Assembly: GCA_016186995.1 (NCBI GenBank)
Contig: JACPKQ010000008.1
Location: 1-38,329 of the forward strand
Direction of reading: 5' to 3'
DNA: 38,329 nucleotides
Source: Deltaproteobacteria bacterium
GTDB taxonomy: Bacteria > Bdellovibrionota > JACOXK01
Below the pieces are notes generated by a model. The model was not told the origin of the DNA and ran no database searches. It saw only the letters and a program-made list of their open reading frames with translations. Position 1 is the first letter of the stretch. Each line of letters begins with the position of its first letter. Of this stretch, positions 21,529 to 29,697 are shown one piece after another. Position numbers and translations under genes: made by a program.

Positions 21529-23662
21529 GTTCATTACATTTCTTACACTTACTTTCTATCTTTTTAATCTTATTCCTTATTCACATGTTTTTGCTCAAAA
21601 TCAAGCGCCTCAAAGTAAAAACTTTAGACCAGAACATTCTCTTTCTTTTGTTGTCACAGATGTTTCACAAAGGAAAGCAGACCTTTTCAACTATGCCATG
21701 AAGTTAAGATCTACCGTCATCGAACAACTTTTAATAACTCGCGTTGCGCTTCAAACCTATCTTTATACTTTTAAGGGGGAAAATTTAAGCTATGAAGAAG
21801 ATCTTTTACCACAAACAAAACAAGCCCTTCTTCAAAACACACTTCCTGGAACTGCATCCCTTCTTTTACAGCTTGATAATGGCGGACAAAAATTAAGTGA
21901 TGAACAAAAAAATCAGTTTTTAGAAAAATCTATTATTACATCGTGGGAAGTTTTTAAATATGATCTTACTATTAAAAGACTTGATGTATGGGATCGGAAG
22001 TATGATCTTGAGTCTAGTTTTTGTGAAACAGTTCAAGTCCCTTGTGTAGCAAGTTATTATTTACCTAATTGGTTCGATGGTACCTATCCTAAAACTCGCC
22101 CCATTGGTGGATATAAAACAATTGAAGACAATCCTCTTTACAAAAATGAACTTCAAAACTTTGAAATGAGACTTGATCTACTCATTGAAGATAGAAAAAA
22201 AGCTTTGGGGACTTTTCAACTTCTAGGGTTGCCCATGAAACAACCCCTTTTTTCCGCACCTTATTTCCTTCTCTATAGTCATATTTTAAGTGAAGCTTTC
22301 GATCTCCCGCTTGAAAATTTTAAATATGCCCCTGCAAGAATTCATAGAAACTCAAGATGGTATGTTAATCAAACTTTTCTTGAATCGTTAAAAGTAGAAC
22401 AGGCTTTAACTAGGGACTCTTTTAAAAGAGTCGAAAAGGCTTGGATCGTGGGACTCGAAGAAGCTCTTCAAAATAATAAAAAATCGTTAGAACATTTAAC
22501 CCAGGACGTATTTCTTAAAGTTGCTTTTGATAAAGCTGATATTTATGAAGCACTCGAAAAACTTGCTTTCTTAAGTCATTATTCATCACTCAAACAAGAA
22601 ACTATTGAAGTGTTTAAACTTGGTTATCAAAAAGTTTATATTGAAGTTCTCAACCAAGAACTCAAAGCTTTATTCGAGCAGCAAGAAGACTCTTATTACA
22701 CGACACTGTATGTCATTATCGGAGTGTCGATTGCGGCTACTTTCATCTTAGGGCCTTCGAGTTGGATTCTAGCGGGAATTCTTATTGCTGGTTCTCTTTA
22801 TGCAGCAGGTTCTTCTTATTTAAGGTACACTCAAAGAGCTTCTGAAAAAAACCTCATTGCTTCTTTGTTTTATACTGATTCAAGGGTTTCCCTGATTTCT
22901 GAAGAAGAATTTGAACAGGCTATTGAATTAAGTGATAAGAGTTTACGAGATCTCATCATTGCAGGCATCTCTTTAGGGCTTGAACCGCTTTTCTTTATAC
23001 GCTTTATGGCAGGGGTCAAAGGGCTTGGAAATGGAAAATGGCTTCTTTCAAAATCTTTCTTTAAAAATCTTCTTATTCGAGATGTTCCAAACGGAAAGTG
23101 GCTACCTGCTATTGAAAGAACGCTTTTAAGAGTTAAAAATCCGGTTATTTCACGTATTAATTTTAAAACAGTGTGGCAGTCTTTATGGATCATTCCCCTT
23201 CTATGGGTTTTTCTCCCTCCTCGAGAAAGCTTAAGTAGCTCCCCTACTTTTGGAGAAGAAATTGACCAATATCTTAAAAATCCTTATAACAAAAATCAAT
23301 TTTTGAGTAAAAGTTTAAAAGCTCTTTCCATTCTTGAAAAGTATGATGAGAAGAATAATACCCATCTTTTTTCTCTCTTTCATGTAAACCCACAGGATCC
23401 TTATGATGGAGTGATTGGCATTCACGAATATCCATCAACAATAGCTTTGAGTGGTAAGTTTTATATCCATTTTGAAATCATTAAAAATGGGACAGCTCAA
23501 AATATTGTTTATGAAATTGCTGAAGCTCTTTATATTCAAGTATTTTTTGAAATGGCCACTCAAGAAAAGAATAGCTCCTTTGGAAGTAACTCAACTGATA
23601 CTCTTCAAGAAGAAGCAGAAGATTTTGCAAGAGCCTGTGGCGGAATTCCTTTCAATAACTAA
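21515..23662 (+). CDS. Large exported protein of unknown function, second of a pair
   Basis: I start at ATG 21515, which gives a textbook signal peptide (KINKFITFLTLTFYLFNLIP, cleavage after SHVFA). In-frame starts at 21482 and 21485 are possible and would lengthen the n-region. The protein is about 715 aa. The N-terminal half is helical and charged. Near residues 395-435 two hydrophobic helices appear (LYVIIGVSIAATFILG, SWILAGILIAGSLYAAG), then a second hydrophobic spot (LWIIPLLWVFLPP) near 560. The tail ends EEAEDFARACGGIPFNN. No family is recognised. It overlaps the 607-aa gene by 14 bases or more, so they are co-translated. Confidence 0.7.
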   Translation: MKINKFITFLTLTFYLFNLIPYSHVFAQNQAPQSKNFRPEHSLSFVVTDVSQRKADLFNYAMKLRSTVIEQLLITRVALQTYLYTFKGENLSYEEDLLPQTKQALLQNTLPGTASLLLQLDNGGQKLSDEQKNQFLEKSIITSWEVFKYDLTIKRLDVWDRKYDLESSFCETVQVPCVASYYLPNWFDGTYPKTRPIGGYKTIEDNPLYKNELQNFEMRLDLLIEDRKKALGTFQLLGLPMKQPLFSAPYFLLYSHILSEAFDLPLENFKYAPARIHRNSRWYVNQTFLESLKVEQALTRDSFKRVEKAWIVGLEEALQNNKKSLEHLTQDVFLKVAFDKADIYEALEKLAFLSHYSSLKQETIEVFKLGYQKVYIEVLNQELKALFEQQEDSYYTTLYVIIGVSIAATFILGPSSWILAGILIAGSLYAAGSSYLRYTQRASEKNLIASLFYTDSRVSLISEEEFEQAIELSDKSLRDLIIAGISLGLEPLFFIRFMAGVKGLGNGKWLLSKSFFKNLLIRDVPNGKWLPAIERTLLRVKNPVISRINFKTVWQSLWIIPLLWVFLPPRESLSSSPTFGEEIDQYLKNPYNKNQFLSKSLKALSILEKYDEKNNTHLFSLFHVNPQDPYDGVIGIHEYPSTIALSGKFYIHFEIIKNGTAQNIVYEIAEALYIQVFFEMATQEKNSSFGSNSTDTLQEEAEDFARACGGIPFNN

Positions 23663-23672
23663 GTAATTGTTC

Positions 23673-23701
23673 TTGCCTCTCCATTCCCACAAAACTATAC
23701 T
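23673..23701 (+). promoter_or_regulatory. Promoter of the ferredoxin gene
   Basis: -35 TTGCCT (23673-23678), 17-bp spacer, -10 TATACT (23696-23701). A leader of about 35 bases follows, with GGAG just before the ATG at 23743. Confidence 0.6.
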
Positions 23702-23742
23702 GAGGGTTAGTTATAGAATGACTATGGGGAAGGAGATTTAAA

Positions 23743-24036
23743 ATGGCTTATACAATTTGTGAACCTTGTATCGATACAAAAGACAAAGCTTGTGTGGATG
23801 TGTGTCCTGTAGACTGCATCTATGAATTAGACCCATCTGACAGAACTCTGTATATTCACCCGGAAGAATGCATTGATTGTAATGCTTGCGTTCCAGAGTG
23901 CCCAGTGGATGCTATATTCCCAAATGATGAAGTTCCAGAAAAATGGAAGGCTTACATTGAAGTGAATGCCAATGCTTTTAGTCAAGATCAAGGAACGAGA
24001 GCTTCAGAACTTGCAAAACTAAAACCTGCAGGTTGA
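23743..24036 (+). CDS. fdxA: 7Fe ferredoxin (3Fe-4S/4Fe-4S)
   Basis: A 97-aa ferredoxin closely resembling the Thermus/Bacillus seven-iron type. The cluster cysteines run CEPCIDTKDKACVDVCPVDC (C6, C9, C17, C21, C25) and CIDCNACVPECP (C43, C46, C49, C53), followed by the characteristic VPEKWKAYIEVNA tail. It is a soluble low-potential electron carrier; its partner enzymes are not in the window. It has its own promoter and a strong downstream hairpin terminator, so it is probably monocistronic. Confidence 0.92.
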   Translation: MAYTICEPCIDTKDKACVDVCPVDCIYELDPSDRTLYIHPEECIDCNACVPECPVDAIFPNDEVPEKWKAYIEVNANAFSQDQGTRASELAKLKPAG

Positions 24037-24048
24037 TTTTTTTTTTAA

Positions 24049-24093
24049 TTAAAAAATAATTACTAAAACAAAGTCTTAGTAATTATTTTTTAA
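24049..24093. terminator. Bidirectional terminator between ferredoxin and ArsC/Spx-like gene
   Basis: A perfect 18-bp stem (24049-24066 with 24076-24093, TTAAAAAATAATTACTAA and its complement) with a 9-base loop. It is AT-rich with T-runs on both strands. The stop codon of the convergent ArsC-like gene (24090-24092) is inside the stem. Confidence 0.75.
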
Positions 24094-24437
24094 TTTTCTA
24101 TAAGGCCTTTAACAGCGTCTTCTTGAAAGCCTTGTAAATATTTATCCCCCATAACAAAAAGAGGCCTTTTAATAAGATTTGGATCGTCGATCATCATACG
24201 AATAGCTTCAGTCTTTGTAATAGTTCTTTTTCCTAATTTTTTTTCACGAAAAATTTTGCACTTAGGGTTCAGGCTCGACCTCACATCTTTTCCTGAAACG
24301 ACTTTTTCTAAGACAGAACGTGTTGGAGGGGTACTTACAATATCAAAATTCTCATAATCAACTTTCTTTCTGTTAAGAAAAGTCCATGCTTTTTTGCAGC
24401 TTCCACAACTTTTTTTGCCATATACTTTTAAAACCAT
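24090..24437 (-). CDS. ArsC/Spx-family thioredoxin-fold protein
   Basis: A 115-aa thioredoxin-fold protein of the ArsC/Spx/YffB superfamily. The N-terminal redox motif is KSCGSCKKAWTFL (C-x(2)-C), then YENFDIVSTPPTRSVL, TKTEAIRMMIDDPNLIKRPLFV and a C-terminal GFQEDAVKGLI. The LIKRPLF segment is shared by arsenate reductases and Spx-like regulators. True ArsC has a single catalytic Cys; the CxxC favours a YffB/Spx-like redox protein. No ars genes are nearby, so arsenate reduction is not supported by context. Confidence 0.75.
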   Translation of the reverse strand: MVLKVYGKKSCGSCKKAWTFLNRKKVDYENFDIVSTPPTRSVLEKVVSGKDVRSSLNPKCKIFREKKLGKRTITKTEAIRMMIDDPNLIKRPLFVMGDKYLQGFQEDAVKGLIEN

Positions 24438-24563
24438 TTTAACGTCCTCCCTCTTATTTACCCTTCTTATACCAAAGTCTCTAAAAATAGCAACTGAACC
24501 TCATTTTTCTATGATCTAATACGTTTTGAGGCAAAAAAAATACTTCTATGCTATATTTAAGGT

Positions 24564-24908
24564 ATGAAAGCCTCTATAGAGAAAAAAGGGTGTGTTATGG
24601 TCATTGCCGTTGACGGAACCCTAAGCTTTGAAAACAACCCAGAATTTGAGAAAAAAATTCTGGAAATAACAAAAGACAAGCGCAAAAAATATCGGTTGGT
24701 TTTCGATCTTAAAAACCTTAACTTTGTAGGCTCAACGGGAATTAAGGACTTTGTTCTCATTCTTAAAGAGTTCAACAAGCTCTCACCCCGCCCTAGAATT
24801 TGTGGACTTAAGAAAGAGTTTATATGGATGTTCAATGCTTTTCAGGGGAAAAAGAAATTTTATGTTTTTAAGGATGAAGAAGAAGCCGCAAAAAGTTTTG
24901 AAGTATAA
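24564..24908 (+). CDS. STAS-domain protein (anti-sigma factor antagonist-like)
   Basis: A 114-aa single STAS domain: VIAVDGTLSFENNPEFEKKI at the start and DLKNLNFVGSTGIKDFVLI in the middle, equivalent to the D-L-S-x(3)-F-x-D-S-S/T-G motif of SpoIIAA/RsbV proteins. The Ser in VGSTG is the expected phosphorylation site. Such proteins control partner-switching cascades, but no anti-sigma kinase or phosphatase is adjacent. A TGCTAT or TATATT -10-like box lies within 6-9 bases of the ATG. It converges on the following lipoprotein gene with a 3-base gap. Confidence 0.8.
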   Translation: MKASIEKKGCVMVIAVDGTLSFENNPEFEKKILEITKDKRKKYRLVFDLKNLNFVGSTGIKDFVLILKEFNKLSPRPRICGLKKEFIWMFNAFQGKKKFYVFKDEEEAAKSFEV

Positions 24909-24911
24909 CCC

Positions 24912-25658
24912 TTATAGCTCAAACTCACTACAAGCAATTCTAATATAAGGACTGTCCTCGGCCATATCTCCTCGAAGTGCTATTTCATGAAGCTTTACCC
25001 CAGTGCGTGAGTTTAAAAATCTTAAAATAACTTCCGTTCTTTCCCATGTTGAAGGGTTAGAACTTGTTTGAATAGCTACCCTATTCATAAATAAACGCTG
25101 TCCTTTTTGATCTACTTTACTCAGATCTTGAACACACGTAAAATGATACTCCGCAATGGGTGGGGTCCCCACCCTAAAATATTGGTTGTATCGAGCAGCG
25201 GATAACCACCGATAATCATAAGGTGCAAAACCATAGAGATCTAATTTTAGAGTACTTGAGGTTGGACTTTCATAAGCAGTAGCCATAAAGTTTCCGTTAT
25301 AAGTATTTCGAATACCCACAAAGCTTTCAATACCAATATGACTTGCATAATTAATAAGTGGAGTTTTAGTCACAAGAACCTCTAAAATAACATTTGAAAT
25401 CACGGTTGTAGCAGAACCCACAATCCACATGGTAGTTGAAAAGTTTTTAAGAACTTGAGGGCTCGATGTTGTCGTTGTAGTAGTAGTTGGTGTCGTGGTT
25501 GTTCCACTTGAAGTCGTTGCAGGTTGTATAAAGGGTGAGCCCGAAGTAGTGGTTGCTGTACCCGAAGAACTCGACGTCTTTTTTGGCGTGACAGGGCCAC
25601 AAGAAAAAAGCACGCCAACACACAACACCATGCCGAGACTCAAAAACAATTTTTTCAT
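24912..25658 (-). CDS. Lipoprotein with Thr/Ser-rich linker, unknown function
   Basis: A 248-aa lipoprotein. The lipobox VLFSC gives Cys20. Residues about 27-70 are a low-complexity Thr/Ser linker with runs of threonine. The globular C-terminal part (about 75-248) is beta-rich, with aromatic patches (GFAPYDYRWLSAARYNQYF) and one internal Cys pair possibility (FTCVQDL, IRIACSEFEL). I recognise no family. The linker suggests the domain is held away from the membrane at the cell surface or in the periplasm. Confidence 0.65.
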   Translation of the reverse strand: MKKLFLSLGMVLCVGVLFSCGPVTPKKTSSSSGTATTTSGSPFIQPATTSSGTTTTPTTTTTTTSSPQVLKNFSTTMWIVGSATTVISNVILEVLVTKTPLINYASHIGIESFVGIRNTYNGNFMATAYESPTSSTLKLDLYGFAPYDYRWLSAARYNQYFRVGTPPIAEYHFTCVQDLSKVDQKGQRLFMNRVAIQTSSNPSTWERTEVILRFLNSRTGVKLHEIALRGDMAEDSPYIRIACSEFEL

Positions 25659-25766
25659 GAATGGACCTTCAGATAAATAACTTCCTATATTATATCATGG
25701 AGTTGAGCCTAAAAAATAGACAAAATAAATTGAGTAATTTCAATAGGTTATATGTATTGTGGACGG

Positions 25767-26645
25767 TTATTTGTTATTACGAATGAGTGATTCCAAGAAA
25801 AACTCACCAGCTCGGTAAGAGCTACGAACTAAAGGCCCCGAAGCAACATAGAGAAAACCTTTAGATTCTCCCACCTCTTTATACCTTTGAAACTGCTCTG
25901 GATGGACGTAGCTTTCAACCTTCAGATGTTTATGAGAAGGTCTTAAATACTGCCCTACTGTTAAAATTTGTACTTCACATTTTCTTAAGTCATCCATCGT
26001 TTTGAAAACCTCTTCTTCGCTTTCTCCAATACCCACCATAATAGAAGATTTTGTATAAAGCTTTGGATTTATTTCCTTGAGCAGTTTTAAAACCCGTAAC
26101 GATTGTTTGTAAGAACATCGCGGGTCTCGTACACGAGGTGAAAGTCTTTCAACTGTTTCAACATTATGATCAATAACTTCGCCACCACACTCAGCCATGA
26201 TACGAATGGATGTTTTATCCCCCAGAAAATCTGGAATCAAACTTTCAACAATAATATGTGGGTTTCGATTTTTAATAGCTTTAACTGTTTTTGAAAAGTG
26301 AAGTGCCCCGCCATCTTCTAAATCATCACGATCGACACTTGTAAGAACGACATATTTTAAATTAAGCTCTGAAACAACCTCGGCTATTTTTTCTGGCTCG
26401 TAAGGATCTAAAGCAAGAGGCTTTCCTGATGTAACATGACAAAAGCGACACCCACGCGTACACACGCCACCCATGAGCATAAAAGTGGCTGTTCCCCCTG
26501 CCCAACACTCGCCCATATTAGGACAATGAGCTTCCTCACACACAGTGAAAAGTTTTTTCTGCCGTAAACTATTTTTAATAAAACTATAATTCGGGCCTAG
26601 AGGAGCTTTAACCTTAAGCCACTCAGGTTTTCTTTGAATGTGCAT
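25767..26645 (-). CDS. lipA: Lipoyl synthase
   Basis: A 292-aa radical-SAM enzyme inserting two sulfurs into octanoyl groups on lipoyl domains. The auxiliary cluster cysteines lie in CEEAHCPNMGECW (C36, C41, C47), the radical-SAM cluster in CTRGCRFC (C62, C66, C69), and the conserved RSSY motif near the C-terminus (VRSSYRAGEF). The length is typical. It overlaps the end of tatC by 23 bases, making it the last gene of a tatB-tatA-tatC-lipA operon. No lipB is seen in the window. Confidence 0.95.
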   Translation of the reverse strand: MHIQRKPEWLKVKAPLGPNYSFIKNSLRQKKLFTVCEEAHCPNMGECWAGGTATFMLMGGVCTRGCRFCHVTSGKPLALDPYEPEKIAEVVSELNLKYVVLTSVDRDDLEDGGALHFSKTVKAIKNRNPHIIVESLIPDFLGDKTSIRIMAECGGEVIDHNVETVERLSPRVRDPRCSYKQSLRVLKLLKEINPKLYTKSSIMVGIGESEEEVFKTMDDLRKCEVQILTVGQYLRPSHKHLKVESYVHPEQFQRYKEVGESKGFLYVASGPLVRSSYRAGEFFLESLIRNNK

Positions 26646-27393
26646 CGTCCCGTGATCCTATTGATTTATCTTTCGAAAAGCAAGTCACAAGCACACATCC
26701 ACATTCATAAAGCATGATAAGCGCCCCAGCTAAAAAAATTTGTGTCACTGGATCGGGTGGAGTAAAGATAGCTCCTAAAATAAAAGCGCTGACAATAGCG
26801 TACCTTCTTTTAGATTTAAAAGTCTTTAGATCCACAAGCCCTAAACGCGATAAAAAAAGCATAAGAAGAGGTAGTTCAAAAACAATACCTGTCACAAATG
26901 TAAGAAGAAAAAAAAGATTAATATAATCTGAAAACGATATAAGCGGAGCTAAACCTACATCTTGCCCAAAACTCATTAAAAAATAGAGTCCATAAGGAAT
27001 CATTAAAAAATAACCAAACAAAACACCCATCACAAAAAGAAAAAAGAAAAAGGGTAGGAAAATATAAAGTTTTCTTTTTTCATGATCATAAAGCCCTGCC
27101 CCAACAAACTTTAAAAAATGGAACAAAAGAAAAGGAAAAGAAAGTATAGCCCCCGCCACCATACAAAGTTTGAGTTGACCCATGAAATTTTCTTGATAAC
27201 GAAAAACATAAAGAGCCTCTTGAATATGAAGTTTTGACATGGCCCACATGTGCGGCTCTTTAACTATAGTGAGAAAAAAACCCCTACCTAAAAATGCTAT
27301 ACATGTTCCTAAAATAAAAAAAAGAATAGAGTAAATAAGCCTGTACCTTAACTCTTCGAGATGAGAAATAAGGGACATATCACGAGATTTCAT
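26623..27393 (-). CDS. tatC: Sec-independent protein translocase subunit TatC
   Basis: A 256-aa membrane protein with six hydrophobic helices. It has the N-terminal SLISHLEELRYRL signal-recognition motif, FPFLLFHFLKFVGAGLYDHEKRKLY in the first loop, and SFSDYINLFFLLTFVTGIVFELPLL. TatC is the receptor for twin-arginine signal peptides. The C-terminal tail overlaps lipA. Upstream tatA and tatB complete the system. Confidence 0.95.
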   Translation of the reverse strand: MKSRDMSLISHLEELRYRLIYSILFFILGTCIAFLGRGFFLTIVKEPHMWAMSKLHIQEALYVFRYQENFMGQLKLCMVAGAILSFPFLLFHFLKFVGAGLYDHEKRKLYIFLPFFFFLFVMGVLFGYFLMIPYGLYFLMSFGQDVGLAPLISFSDYINLFFLLTFVTGIVFELPLLMLFLSRLGLVDLKTFKSKRRYAIVSAFILGAIFTPPDPVTQIFLAGALIMLYECGCVLVTCFSKDKSIGSRDDAHSKKT

Positions 27394-27399
27394 GAAGGA

Positions 27400-27612
27400 T
27401 TATGAAGATTGTGGTGTATTGGAATCTTTTTTATCTTCCTTTTTGCCGTCATCTTCGCCCAGGCCTTTTTTAAGCTCTTTAATCCCTTGAGCAATACCAC
27501 GACCTAATTCAGGAAGCTTTTTAGCACCAAAAAGAAGTACAGCAACACCACCAATAATCAAAATTTCTGAAAGCCCAATACCGCCAAAAAAAGCCAAATT
27601 TAAATTTTCCAT
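27400..27612 (-). CDS. tatA: Sec-independent protein translocase subunit TatA
   Basis: A 70-aa protein: a single N-terminal membrane helix (SEILIIGGVAVLLFGAKKLPE), an amphipathic helix (LGRGIAQGIKELKKG) and a charged, disordered tail. The FGAKKLPELGRG hinge is the TatA hallmark. It forms the translocation pore or weak point recruited by TatBC. Confidence 0.93.
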   Translation of the reverse strand: MENLNLAFFGGIGLSEILIIGGVAVLLFGAKKLPELGRGIAQGIKELKKGLGEDDGKKEDKKDSNTPQSS

Positions 27613-27828
27613 TTATTTCTCCTTAGTTTTAAAAGGATCTTTTAATTTAAGATCAGGGGACTTTTTTAGAACTTCGTCTTCAATATCATACTTTATTTCT
27701 TGGAACAATCTCTGTGTTTTTCTTATGAAAATACCCAAACCTCGAGCTACTTCTGGCAATTTTGAGCCAAAAACAAGGATTCCCACAATCCCTATAACTA
27801 TCAGTTCCATAAAACCAATGCCAAACAT
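27613..27828 (-). CDS. tatB: Tat translocase subunit TatB-like
   Basis: A 71-aa protein starting MFGIGFMELIVIGIVGILVF with the hinge FGSKLPEVARGLG, then an amphipathic helix and an acidic/basic tail. The MF-x-IGF-x-EL start and the position next to tatA and tatC favour TatB over a second TatA. It is first in the operon; the next gene, tatA, starts directly after its stop. Confidence 0.85.
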   Translation of the reverse strand: MFGIGFMELIVIGIVGILVFGSKLPEVARGLGIFIRKTQRLFQEIKYDIEDEVLKKSPDLKLKDPFKTKEK

Positions 27829-27875
27829 ATGTTACTCTTTTAAGCAATTATAGGGTTTTTGTAAAGCTAAGAGAA

Positions 27876-27905
27876 TTTCCATTTCTAGCTTAATGGGTGT
27901 ATAAT
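27876..27905 (+). promoter_or_regulatory. Promoter of the 558-aa lipoprotein gene
   Basis: A consensus -10 TATAAT (27900-27905) with a weak -35 TTTCCA (27876-27881, 18-bp spacer). A leader of about 54 bases follows, with GGGGG before the ATG at 27966. Confidence 0.5.
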
Positions 27906-27965
27906 ATGAAGAAGTAAATAAGATATTATCATTCCTTAAAAATCTATTCAAATACAGGGGGACGT

Positions 27966-29642
27966 ATGAAGTATGTCTTAAACCGAAAAGCGGCTTTTTT
28001 GTTTGCTTTTGCCGTTATTGTGAGTGCATTAGCCATGATAACCTGCGCTCCTTCACCAGGAGGTAGAGCTTTTTCCTCCGTTGCTGTACCCCCAGATGCT
28101 AACGCATTTTTGTCTGCAGCCATCGATCCAAATGCAGTGGCTGCTCAAACTGGCGTTACGGGCGGGGTAATAGACAAACAGCCTGAGTTTAGAAAATTTT
28201 TAGAAGAAATTAGATTGAAATTTTCAAATTTCACTCTTGTATTTAAAATAGAAAACAAACAAACCCATTCTGAAGAGAAATCAGTTATGAAGGGTGATCT
28301 AGGTGGCTTGGAGTTTGATCTTTTGAAGCTACAAACACTGTTTCATTTCAAACGAGAAGAAATACTTAAAGCCGTAGGTAAAGACCCATTGGACCCAAAT
28401 CTCGAAGTAACATTAAAAAAAGTATTCCTTGGTTTTTCAGTTGAAGAAAATCGAGGTGTTGGCACAGTTAAACTCACAAATGGAAACGAAATTCCCATCG
28501 TTTTGAAAGAAAAACCAGATGATGATGATCAAAAAAAACATGAGAAATATTTTAAAGTCGACATTGATGAAAAAGTATTAGTTGTAGAAGGTATGCTTCT
28601 GCGCATGGTCTTTCATATTGATCTGCATAATCTTCTCAGATTTCCAGAAAAACCAGGAACAATTCTCAAAAAAAACGTAACAGCTGACATGATTGAAAAT
28701 ATGGGTAAACTCATACTTCACGATCTAGAGATTAAAGCATTATTACAACCAGGACAAGTCAATGTAGCAGCATCTACTTCTATGTTTTCTAAGACATTTC
28801 CTGTATCAGATGTTTTGATCCAAGCCGTTGATCCAAAGAATGTACTAGCCTATGAAACTTCCACTGATAAAGATGGAAAGGGAATATTATTCTTAGAAGA
28901 AATAAAAGAAGGCAACACTCGAAATTTTCAACTAACCCTGAGTAAACCACTCTATCAAGACTTTACTTTCGTTGTTCCTGATGCGAATCAACCGAAACTA
29001 TCCGTTACGCCAGGTAATGTGTTTGATCGAGTAGTAAACTTGATATATCAAGGAGCTGCTCTCAAAGTTTCAGTTCTCGTTGATAAAAACCTTGATGGAA
29101 ATTTCGTTCCGGAACCTGGTGTCAAAGTGTCACTTTCCGAAATGGTGACACAAGAACCTTTAATGGTAACCACAACAGACTCGATAGGAGATGCTTATTT
29201 TCTTGGGTTCGAAAAAAACCAAGACGTAACCATCAAAGCAGAAATGCCTAATTTCTTAACTCAAGAAGTAGTTATACCATCCATTCCTGCTGGAGAAAAT
29301 TTACAGCTAATCCGACTAGTCATTAATCAAGGCAAATTTGCGGCACGAAATGTGGCTGTATTTGATAATAAGACAGGTGACCCCGTTAAATCTCCAATTC
29401 AAGTAGACCTTAATATATATGAAATAACCGATGTCAATTTTGTCAACTCACTTTTCCATGCAGGGGCCAACCAAAATGGAGAATTTAATTTTGAAACCCT
29501 GCTTTTGCCTCCAGGAGAGTTTGTTTTGATAATTTCAGCAACTGATAATCAAGGACAGCTTGTATATCAAGAGACAATATTACATCGTGTTCTCACAGGT
29601 GGAGAAATCAAAAACTTACAAGACATTCCATTGGTTAAATGA
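27966..29642 (+). CDS. Large lipoprotein with C-terminal Ig/carboxypeptidase-regulatory-like repeats
   Basis: A 558-aa protein with a signal peptide ending in an atypical lipobox (AMITC, Cys27). The middle (about 70-270) is mixed helical, with an acidic run at KPDDDDQKKHEKYFKVDID. From about 290 to the end there are beta-sandwich-like repeats of the kind used as surface or outer-membrane scaffolds: VLIQAVDPKNVLAYETSTDKDGKG, LKVSVLVDKNLDGNFVPEPG and FAARNVAVFDNKTGDPVKS. Each has a V-x-V-x-D-x(n)-G-x-A-x-T pattern. The exact function is unknown. It is divergent from the tat operon and ends at a 17-bp-stem hairpin. Confidence 0.7.
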   Translation: MKYVLNRKAAFLFAFAVIVSALAMITCAPSPGGRAFSSVAVPPDANAFLSAAIDPNAVAAQTGVTGGVIDKQPEFRKFLEEIRLKFSNFTLVFKIENKQTHSEEKSVMKGDLGGLEFDLLKLQTLFHFKREEILKAVGKDPLDPNLEVTLKKVFLGFSVEENRGVGTVKLTNGNEIPIVLKEKPDDDDQKKHEKYFKVDIDEKVLVVEGMLLRMVFHIDLHNLLRFPEKPGTILKKNVTADMIENMGKLILHDLEIKALLQPGQVNVAASTSMFSKTFPVSDVLIQAVDPKNVLAYETSTDKDGKGILFLEEIKEGNTRNFQLTLSKPLYQDFTFVVPDANQPKLSVTPGNVFDRVVNLIYQGAALKVSVLVDKNLDGNFVPEPGVKVSLSEMVTQEPLMVTTTDSIGDAYFLGFEKNQDVTIKAEMPNFLTQEVVIPSIPAGENLQLIRLVINQGKFAARNVAVFDNKTGDPVKSPIQVDLNIYEITDVNFVNSLFHAGANQNGEFNFETLLLPPGEFVLIISATDNQGQLVYQETILHRVLTGGEIKNLQDIPLVK

Positions 29643-29651
29643 AGTTCCAAG

Positions 29652-29691
29652 CTGGAATCCAGGATGGTTTGAATACCATCCTGGATTCCAG
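29652..29691. terminator. 17-bp perfect hairpin between convergent genes
   Basis: CTGGAATCCAGGATGGT and its exact complement ACCATCCTGGATTCCAG around a 6-base loop. It lies between the 558-aa lipoprotein and the convergent DHS-like gene. The CTGGAATCC...GGATTCCAG sequence is also typical of interspersed palindromic repeats, so it may be a repeat acting as a bidirectional terminator. Confidence 0.7.
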
Positions 29692-29697
29692 AAATTT

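Noticed and set aside
24090-24437. Arsenate reductase function for the ArsC-like protein.
   Set aside because: It carries a CxxC motif more like YffB/Spx proteins and there are no ars genes nearby.
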